From Geobacteraceae bacterium (GTDB taxonomy: Bacteria; Desulfobacterota; Desulfuromonadia; Geobacterales; Pseudopelobacteraceae): DNA of 59,146 nucleotides. Below the pieces are notes generated by a model, which saw nothing but the letters and a program-made list of their open reading frames with translations, was not told the origin of the DNA and ran no database searches. Positions 53,575-59,146 of this stretch are shown here, in pieces. Numbering within the stretch: the first letter of the stretch is position 1; each line of letters begins with the position of its first letter. The stretch is from NCBI GenBank assembly GCA_025355325.1, contig JANXZX010000214.1, positions 1 to 59,146 on the forward strand, given 5' to 3'. The position numbers and the translations under genes were made by a program.

Positions 53575-53873
53575 TGGTGAATCACATGTCCGGAACGAGT
53601 GTAAAAATTCAACGAAGCGACGAAAGAGTTCCCATTACAACAATGTGTAAATTAATTATCGGGAATGCCGGACTCAATTGCCTGGTCGACAATATTTCCG
53701 AGACCGGCGCGTCAGTCAAAATACCGGCTTCAATACGTGGCGGCATTCATCTTGGAGATACTGTAACCCTGAAAGTTCTACTGATATCACCGGTTAATTA
53801 TCTATGTAGAGTCGTCAGGATAATGTCCGACCATGTCGGACTGCAGTTTGTAAAAAACTCACAGGTAGACTGA
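53574..53873 (+). CDS. PilZ-domain c-di-GMP receptor
   Basis: 99 residues, one PilZ domain with the two binding motifs: RSDER (RxxxR, about 14-18) and NISETG (DxSxxG type, about 40-45). It should bind c-di-GMP. No other domain, so probably a small adaptor. The ATG overlaps the stop of a 19-codon leader peptide; no separate ribosome binding site exists, so translation depends on the leader. Another in-frame ATG is at 53586. The c-di-GMP enzymes of the same window are far upstream. Confidence 0.88.
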   Translation: MVNHMSGTSVKIQRSDERVPITTMCKLIIGNAGLNCLVDNISETGASVKIPASIRGGIHLGDTVTLKVLLISPVNYLCRVVRIMSDHVGLQFVKNSQVD

Positions 53874-53895
53874 CCTGGCTGACTTGACTGTCATT

Positions 53896-54636
53896 CTAAT
53901 TCTTATTCCGCGTTCCCGCGTGTAATTTGGAAGGTATTTCGGCTTTCTTTTGGAGAGTGGAGAAAGTGCCTTTATATTTATTCAGGTAATAAACCGTGCC
54001 ATTGGTGGTGTCCATCAATAATATTTCTGATGTGCCTTGCTCTACTAACGGTACGAATCTTCCGATCCCGCTGTAATTCAGATAAAATATTAATGTCGTA
54101 ATAATTGCAACAATCAGGATACAAACCGTTAGAATCAAACTGGGAGCCGACCGGCGAATTGCGTGCATCGGGTAGCTTACATGCATATCTGTTGCAATAT
54201 CCCTGGAGTGTGACCTCTTGATTTTTGAACTCATAAGTGGAGAATAGGGACCCTCAGCTTTTCCTTCAAGATCATCACCGTAGAAATCCTTGTTAAAAGC
54301 ATAAAATGCCTTCTGATAAACTGCCTCGAATTCCTCCCAGGACCGGGTGGACTCTTTCTTCGCATGTTCGCGTATATCGTGCAAATCTTCGTCAAATTTT
54401 CTGTTCCGCCACCCATTGTGCTGATATTTAAAGAGCTGATCATATCTGGCCCTTTTGCCGGGGTCGGAAATGACATTCCAGGCCTCGACCAACTGGGCCA
54501 TGGCGGAATTGTTGCCACCTTTATCCGGATGACAAAACTGCGCCTTTTTCCAATAGGCTTTGTGTATCTCTCCAACAGTCGCATCCGGTGACACGCCCAA
54601 CAGTTCGTAGTAATTCTTTAATTCCCCGGCATTCAT
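53896..54636 (-). CDS. Membrane-anchored J-domain protein
   Basis: 246 residues. N-terminal J domain (about 6-70) with HPD (36-38) in FCHPDKGG, a variable middle, and one membrane span (about 171-191, ILTVCILIVAIITTLIFYL) followed by about 50 residues outside. It should recruit Hsp70 (DnaK) to the membrane. Type III DnaJ-like; substrates unknown. Only a weak ribosome site precedes the ATG. It is convergent with the PilZ gene. Confidence 0.85.
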   Translation of the reverse strand: MNAGELKNYYELLGVSPDATVGEIHKAYWKKAQFCHPDKGGNNSAMAQLVEAWNVISDPGKRARYDQLFKYQHNGWRNRKFDEDLHDIREHAKKESTRSWEEFEAVYQKAFYAFNKDFYGDDLEGKAEGPYSPLMSSKIKRSHSRDIATDMHVSYPMHAIRRSAPSLILTVCILIVAIITTLIFYLNYSGIGRFVPLVEQGTSEILLMDTTNGTVYYLNKYKGTFSTLQKKAEIPSKLHAGTRNKN

Positions 54637-54739
54637 ACCATTTTCAGAGTGTTTTCACCCTGCCTCAACAAACCGATTAAATCCAAAATCGGGCATATCT
54701 CCATATTTTTGTCGAGAATATGGGCATTCACGTTCGCGC

Positions 54740-54977
54740 CCGGAGGCAACGTCTATCCAAAGATCCGACACGAATCCATGACCATTTACACGATCATTCT
54801 ACTAAAGATTATACGCTTTAATGGAAAGATTAAATAAACAAATTTTATCAACATACCACAAGCTGGTATGTCCTGTATTGCATGCAGATGGGGCAATACA
54901 GGCATAAACAGCGCTATTCTCCCCGGCTCATAATCGGCATTAAAAGAAGAGCCTCCGGAAGCAAAAAAACTCCATAG
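54740..54977 (+). pseudogene. Decayed copy of the FKBP 3' end
   Basis: The last 140 bp match the FKBP gene 3' end: shared runs include CAGCG, ATTCT, CCCCGG (CCCGGG in FKBP), CGGCATT (TGGCATT in FKBP), GAAG, then 21 identical bases through the stop codon TAGGACAAA. Further upstream the match fades. There is no usable frame and no start. Downstream bases up to about 55036 also resemble the FKBP downstream region (ATGCAGA, GGACTTGCT). It is a remnant of a segmental duplication or a recombination scar. Confidence 0.6.
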
Positions 54978-55121
54978 GACAAAGCCGTAATTATGCAGAA
55001 TATTCCACTGATGAAATTTACGGACTTGCTCCGATAATACGGAGCGAAGATGCCTGTTATAGTTTGATCATCAATTGATTTCACTTTTCAGAACGAATCG
55101 ACAACGACAGGAGAACAATTC

Positions 55122-55700
55122 ATGGCAATGAGAATAGTGAATATCATAGGTATGGGTGCGGTTATTCTCATGCTCTGTTCAGCCGGCACGGTTACCGCCG
55201 GCGAGCAGAAATACAAGCGTACCGTTGATAGATATACCATGCCGGATGTTGTTCTGACTGATCAGAACAACAGGAAAGTCCCTCTTAAAGATCTGATACA
55301 GTCAAAAACTCCACTGGTAGTGAATCTGATTTTTGGTTCCTGCACCAAGATCTGCCCTATTCTCTCTGCAGAGTATGCAAACCTGCAGGATAAATTAGGG
55401 GGAGATCCCCGGAAAGTTCATCTGGTTTCCATTACCATTGATCCGGAAAACGACACCCCCAAAGTCATGAAAGAGTACCTGAAGCGCTACCATGCACAGC
55501 CGGGGTGGGATTTTCTGACCGGATCACGGCAGGACATTGACAGCGTCTTAAAAGCTTTCAATGCCTATATTCCGAATAAAATATCACACTACCCGCTGAC
55601 CCTGATCCGGTCTCCGGAAGATGGCACGTGGATCAGATTGTTCGGACTCCTGAGCAGTGCTGAATTCATCGATGAATGCCGGAAGATGGGGATACAATGA
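55122..55700 (+). CDS. SCO1/SenC family copper chaperone
   Basis: 192 residues, signal peptide (MAMRIVNIIGMGAVILMLCS, cleavage near VTAG), then a thioredoxin fold with the copper-binding motif CTKIC (Cys74, Cys78) and His156 (KISHYPL). SCO proteins deliver or reduce copper for respiratory or periplasmic cuproenzymes. ACAGGAG lies before the ATG. The stop overlaps an ATG (ATGA) of the next frame. It may supply copper to the multicopper oxidases or to a cytochrome; this is inference. Confidence 0.92.
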   Translation: MAMRIVNIIGMGAVILMLCSAGTVTAGEQKYKRTVDRYTMPDVVLTDQNNRKVPLKDLIQSKTPLVVNLIFGSCTKICPILSAEYANLQDKLGGDPRKVHLVSITIDPENDTPKVMKEYLKRYHAQPGWDFLTGSRQDIDSVLKAFNAYIPNKISHYPLTLIRSPEDGTWIRLFGLLSSAEFIDECRKMGIQ

Positions 55701-55711
55701 GAGGATATACC

Positions 55712-57439
55712 ATGCGAAAACTGTTAAAATTTATTGCCGTTCCAGTCACTTTGGCCTTTGTTGTACTGTTTTCCGCAGCATTACCGATGGTGCAGAGCGC
55801 ATCAGCGGAGCCGCCCCGTTCTGCGCAGGAACAGGTAAAGGCGGGAGAGCAGATATACCGTAACGGAATCCTCCCCTCGGGACAGCCTATGCAGGCTTTT
55901 GTCAAAGGAGATGTCCCGGTGTCAGGAACCGCATTTTCCTGTGCAAGTTGTCATTTGCGTAGCGGTATTGGATCGGTTGAAGGTGGAGTCGTAACACCTC
56001 CGACAAATGGAGAGCTCCTCTTCAAGCCGGTCCAGGTCTATTATAAAGGCACCGAGCAGAAGTTTTTCCCCTTTCCTCCGAGAAGAGCGGCGTACGACGA
56101 AAAATCACTGGCTGAAGCCATCCGGGATGGCAAAAACCCGGATGGGGTTGTGCTGAATGATGTAATGCCCCGTTATCAGCTCGGTAACGAGGATATGAAC
56201 ATTCTTGTTTCCTACCTGAAAACGCTCTCCTCGCAGCTCCCCCCCGGAGTGACGGATTCGTCGATACAGTTTGCCACCGTTATTGCTGAAGATGTCCCTG
56301 TAGACGTTCGCGACGCCATGCTTGAACCGCTGCAACGGTACGTTGACAACAAGAACAGTCAGGCCGAATTCTACAAATCTCCACGAGGCAACAGATCCCG
56401 CTTGATGGTAGAAAAAATGTTCACTTCCAAAGAGCTGTCAACACGTAAACTCGGATTGTCGCAATGGGTATTAAAAGGATCTCCGGAAACGTGGCGCAGC
56501 CAGTTGGAAGAGTATTATCGCAAAGAACCGGTCTTTGCCCTGCTGGGAGGAGTTGTAAACAGTGAGTGGCAGATAATTCACCGGTTCAGCGAGGAAAACA
56601 AAATTCCCTGCCTCATGCCGCAGACTGATTTACCGGTAATTTCCGATACCGACTGGTACACGCTGTACTCTTCGAAAGGCTATTACCAGGAGGGTGAGGC
56701 TGCTGCGCGGTACCTTAACAGCCGGCAGGACATATCGCCGGCCAGGCCGATAGTGCAGATTGTCAGGGAATCCCGCGAAGGGAAGGAACTGTCTGCCGGA
56801 TTTACGGATACCTGGCGGGATCTGGAGCGCCGGGAAATTGTCACCGTCAATCTGAAGGGTAATGAGACAATAACAAATTCCTTTATCGAACGGCTGCTGG
56901 CCGAAAAGAAACCGGCGGCGGTTATTCTATGGGACGGCCCCGATATTAAAGGCGCTCTGACATTCATAGCTGCCGACAAACAAAAACCGGAGCTGGTATT
57001 TGTCTCCTCCCGGTATCTGGGAAAACAGATTCTGGCAGTTCCGGAGCAGGCTCGTGATATTACCTATGTAACCTATCCGTACTCCTTTGCGCAGAAAGTT
57101 ATCAATTCTGCAATGGGCAAAATTGCGGTTGAAGATGAATCAAAATTTATCATCAACGCGAAAGATTTTTCAGTTCGGGACCGCGTACAAAATGCCAGAC
57201 TCAATTCCAATTCCATTTCCCAACTGGTAACCATGGCTCTGATGGAGATGAGGGGTAATTATTTCCGTGACTACTTCCTTGATGTCATCGGCATGGCACC
57301 TGATCAGACGTCACCGCTGTTCGGACGGTTGAGCTTCGGGCCGGGCCAGCGTTACGCATCCAAGGGGTGTTACATTGTTCAAATCACCAAAGGTGCCGAA
57401 CCTGAAATAGTCAGAAAAAGCCCCTGGGTGATCAATTGA
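55712..57439 (+). CDS. Cytochrome c fused to a periplasmic-binding-protein domain
   Basis: 575 residues. Signal peptide (MRKLLKFIAVPVTLAFVVLF, cleavage near SASA), one heme motif CASCH (Cys77, 80, His81) with a likely Met ligand in DVMPRY, so a class I cytochrome domain to about 165. The rest (about 190-575) resembles periplasmic type I binding proteins of the Leu/Ile/Val family (FALLGGVVNSEW, YYQEGEAAARYL, PAAVILWDGPDIKG, FVSSRYLGKQIL). AGAGG precedes the ATG at 55712; an ATG at 55697 overlapping the SCO stop is the alternative. Could sense or bind a substrate and pass an electron. No such fusion is known to me. Confidence 0.85.
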   Translation: MRKLLKFIAVPVTLAFVVLFSAALPMVQSASAEPPRSAQEQVKAGEQIYRNGILPSGQPMQAFVKGDVPVSGTAFSCASCHLRSGIGSVEGGVVTPPTNGELLFKPVQVYYKGTEQKFFPFPPRRAAYDEKSLAEAIRDGKNPDGVVLNDVMPRYQLGNEDMNILVSYLKTLSSQLPPGVTDSSIQFATVIAEDVPVDVRDAMLEPLQRYVDNKNSQAEFYKSPRGNRSRLMVEKMFTSKELSTRKLGLSQWVLKGSPETWRSQLEEYYRKEPVFALLGGVVNSEWQIIHRFSEENKIPCLMPQTDLPVISDTDWYTLYSSKGYYQEGEAAARYLNSRQDISPARPIVQIVRESREGKELSAGFTDTWRDLERREIVTVNLKGNETITNSFIERLLAEKKPAAVILWDGPDIKGALTFIAADKQKPELVFVSSRYLGKQILAVPEQARDITYVTYPYSFAQKVINSAMGKIAVEDESKFIINAKDFSVRDRVQNARLNSNSISQLVTMALMEMRGNYFRDYFLDVIGMAPDQTSPLFGRLSFGPGQRYASKGCYIVQITKGAEPEIVRKSPWVIN

Positions 57440-57497
57440 TGCATAAGGGACAAACAGAGGGGCATAAAAGCTGACATGAGCAATATTCGCTGATTAT

Positions 57498-57614
57498 TCC
57501 CCCTCCCCTTGCGGGAGGGGGTTAGGGGGTGGGGGAGATTGCCACGAGCAATATGTCGATTTCATAGCACCTTCCCCCCCCACCCTAACCCTCCCCCGCC
57601 AAGGGGGAGGGGAT
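57498..57614. repeat. REPIN-like paired inverted element E
   Basis: Arms CCCCTCCCCTTGCGGGAGG plus GGGTTAGGGGGTGGGGG, then GCCACGAGCAATATG and ATTTCATAGCACC, and the inverse arm CACCCTAACCC and CAAGGGGGAGGGG. The inner bases match element C (40756-40871), so the two are near-identical copies. It splits the SCO-cytochrome gene pair from the YtkA-like gene. Confidence 0.85.
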
Positions 57615-57657
57615 AAAAAGCTCTAAGTTAGCGCATATGAGACAAATGGGGGTTTCA

Positions 57658-58098
57658 GTGAAAAAATTTGCGCTGTGGGGAATGCTGGTATGCTGTCTGA
57701 CAGGTGCGGTTCCGCAATTCGTCGGCGCCGCGCCCTCTCCTGCCGTGAAGGCTGTTTATCAGCCGCTGGCCAAGCCGGGAACAAAGATACCGCTCGGCTC
57801 TGATCACTATTTCATCTATAGCTTCGACAAGCCGCTGAAGATCGGGATTCCGATCATGCGAGTGGAAGTATTCACCCGTGACGACAAACGGGACACATCA
57901 TTCATCGTCAAGGGAGATGCGGACATGCCCTCAATGAGAGGTGCCCACGCAACCGGTGACAAGGATTTCTCGCTTTCTGCAAAAGGAATATATCTGCTCC
58001 CCATTCGGCTTGTCATGCCCGGCGACTGGGAAATCCGGCTCACGTTCGTGAAAAACGGGAAAGTCGCCCTACGGGGAATTTATCTGTTCGATATTTAA
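57658..58098 (+). CDS. YtkA/FixH-like exported protein
   Basis: 146 residues. GTG start at 57658 (GGGGG five bases upstream) with signal VKKFALWGMLVCCLTGAVPQ; an ATG at 57637 has no signal. The mature part has the look of YtkA-like domains: RGAHATGDKDFSLSAKGIYLLPIRLVMPGDWEIRLTF, with a beta-sandwich pattern and a conserved HAT and MPGDWE. Such proteins are often found with copper and heme-related exporters. Next gene 16 bp downstream. Confidence 0.75.
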   Translation: MKKFALWGMLVCCLTGAVPQFVGAAPSPAVKAVYQPLAKPGTKIPLGSDHYFIYSFDKPLKIGIPIMRVEVFTRDDKRDTSFIVKGDADMPSMRGAHATGDKDFSLSAKGIYLLPIRLVMPGDWEIRLTFVKNGKVALRGIYLFDI

Positions 58099-58114
58099 TT
58101 CAAAGGACAGCTCA

Positions 58115-58741
58115 ATGTTAAAACAGTTTCTGGTACTTATTATCCTGTTCATTGCTGTTACGGTCCATCCGGCCACTGCTGCCATGAACTGCGAATTGAA
58201 CTATCCGGTCAGCGATGTGCCCAGACTCTTCCCGGAATCCTCTACTTACAAATTAAGCTACTTCTCGTTTCAGAAACGGGGCGGAGTGCCCCTGCTGCGC
58301 AAGGTGGAAGGACGCCTTGGCAATATTCCGGCCCTGTTCGCCCCCCTCGATGTCCCCTATACGCTGTATGAGATCTACAATGGGGATAAAAAAATCGGCT
58401 ATATCCACGGAGTTAATCAGAAAGCACAGTTCGGCGTTCTCGAAGTGTTTGTGTCTCTGGATATGCACGGCACCATCAAAGCTTTTTATATTCAGAGAAT
58501 TGCCGGACCGTTGGCAAAAAAGTTCACCACCCCGAAATTTGCCAAACAGTTTGTGGGACTAACCCTCAAGGATTTCGAACAATATGACGCCGTTGCCGGC
58601 ACAGGCAGCGGCAAAGTGCCTAAAATTGTAAATCCGGCTCCTGAATCCGCAACCGATTTTTTGGGTGTGCTGCGGGCGGTGAAGAAAAACCTGATTCTGA
58701 TGGATGAATTCTTCTACTCCGCTGACAAGGAAAAATCATGA
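58115..58741 (+). CDS. Exported protein of unknown function
   Basis: 208 residues. Signal peptide MLKQFLVLIILFIAVTVHPA with cleavage near TAA, then GYIHGVNQKAQFGVLEVF and DMHGTIKAFYIQRI in the middle, which resembles FMN-binding domains at low level but lacks their Thr. No clear family. AAAGGACAG precedes the ATG. The stop overlaps the permease start (ATGA), so the two should work together. Confidence 0.7.
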   Translation: MLKQFLVLIILFIAVTVHPATAAMNCELNYPVSDVPRLFPESSTYKLSYFSFQKRGGVPLLRKVEGRLGNIPALFAPLDVPYTLYEIYNGDKKIGYIHGVNQKAQFGVLEVFVSLDMHGTIKAFYIQRIAGPLAKKFTTPKFAKQFVGLTLKDFEQYDAVAGTGSGKVPKIVNPAPESATDFLGVLRAVKKNLILMDEFFYSADKEKS

Positions 58742-59146
58742 TCAACAAATTCCAGATTGCCTACAAAAATCTTCTGCGCAAGAAGGCGCGGACACTGTTG
58801 ACTCTGATTGGCATCATGCTTTCGTCCTGGGTGCTGGTGAGTCTGCTCGGGTTTAACCGCGGTTATGAAACCGCCTTGAACCGCGACATTGACAACATGG
58901 GGTATCAAATCATGGTCATGGCCAAGGGGTGCCCCTACGAGGCGGCAACCATGATGCTTCAGGGCGGGGCAGGACTGCGCTACATAGAACAGGATGTTTT
59001 GAAATCGATCATAACCAGGCCGGAAGTTGACAAGGTCACCCCAATCCTGATGCAGGCGTTCTTTGATCCCAACAAAGGTGATGGCGGAGGGATCGCCGGT
59101 TATTACGGCGTTGATGTCGCCACCTTTCCTGAAATGAAGCCATTTT
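58738..59146 (+). CDS. MacB/FtsX-type ABC transporter permease, partial
   Basis: First 136 residues only; the gene runs off the window end. MINKFQIAYKNLLRKKART and TLIGIMLSSWVLVSLLGF are the typical N-terminal amphipathic helix and first membrane span of the MacB-type permease, followed by the periplasmic core start. The ATG overlaps the preceding stop. An ABC ATPase gene would be expected next. With SCO, cytochrome and YtkA-like genes upstream it may be an export system tied to copper or heme, which is inference. Confidence 0.85.
   Translation, partial: MINKFQIAYKNLLRKKARTLLTLIGIMLSSWVLVSLLGFNRGYETALNRDIDNMGYQIMVMAKGCPYEAATMMLQGGAGLRYIEQDVLKSIITRPEVDKVTPILMQAFFDPNKGDGGGIAGYYGVDVATFPEMKPF

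Noticed and set aside
54649-54837. Open frame of 62 codons
   Set aside because: It overlaps the decayed FKBP copy; no start signal; composition not protein-like.

Overview
The window looks like a chromosomal segment of a metal-reducing Geobacteraceae-type bacterium (Desulfuromonadota). The evidence is multiheme c-type cytochromes with a porin, OmpB-like multicopper oxidases, dense PAS/GGDEF/HD-GYP/histidine-kinase signalling, a MASE3 sensor, and strictly-anaerobe oxygen defence (superoxide reductase, flavodiiron protein, ferritin-like proteins). This is inferred from gene content; no rRNA or other marker is present. No tRNA, rRNA, CRISPR array, transposase, integrase or phage gene was seen.

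Layout. 0-3.5 kb: a hybrid sensor kinase diverging from a PATAN-HDOD protein. 3.7-11.2 kb: a stress-kinase operon (PrkA, YeaH/DUF444, SpoVR, second PrkA-like protein). 11.2-20.1 kb, minus strand: a 1492-residue diguanylate cyclase carrying six exact-length 384-bp PAS repeats, an HD-GYP phosphodiesterase, a ferredoxin, a UbiB-type kinase, an unlisted 41-residue membrane peptide and a coiled-coil protein. 20.7-24.7 kb, minus strand: ferredoxin, porin, 8-heme periplasmic cytochrome and 9-heme lipoprotein, which together look like a trans-outer-membrane electron conduit. 25-34.5 kb: an oxidative-stress and redox block with Tat-exported superoxide reductase, monoheme cytochrome, lipoprotein one-Cys Tpx, MerA-like reductase, three ferritin-like proteins, CPHC thioredoxin, flavodiiron protein and a pair of small secreted paralogues. 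34.6-36.8 kb: tandem MDR oxidoreductases. 37-42.3 kb: a MASE3 kinase coupled to a kinase-less PAS protein, then a NarX/NarL-type pair whose kinase has lost its phosphoacceptor His.

43-53.1 kb, plus strand: a WecA/MraY-like transferase, then two copies of a module made of a small exported protein with an LSKRN-x-AKI motif followed by a large multicopper oxidase with five C-terminal beta repeats, then an FKBP. The two oxidases differ at the axial position of the type 1 copper (Met versus Leu). 53.5-54.6 kb: a PilZ protein behind a 19-codon leader peptide, and a membrane J-domain protein. 54.7-55.0 kb: a decayed second copy of the FKBP 3' end. 55.1-59.1 kb: SCO1, a cytochrome c fused to a periplasmic-binding domain, a YtkA-like protein, an exported protein and the start of a MacB/FtsX-type permease that runs off the window.

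Five paired inverted GC-rich elements (REPIN-like) sit between genes at 20.3, 34.5, 40.8, 42.5 and 57.5 kb. The genes read as an extracellular-electron-transfer and copper/oxygen-handling region under strong c-di-GMP and two-component control. That functional linkage is inference from context.
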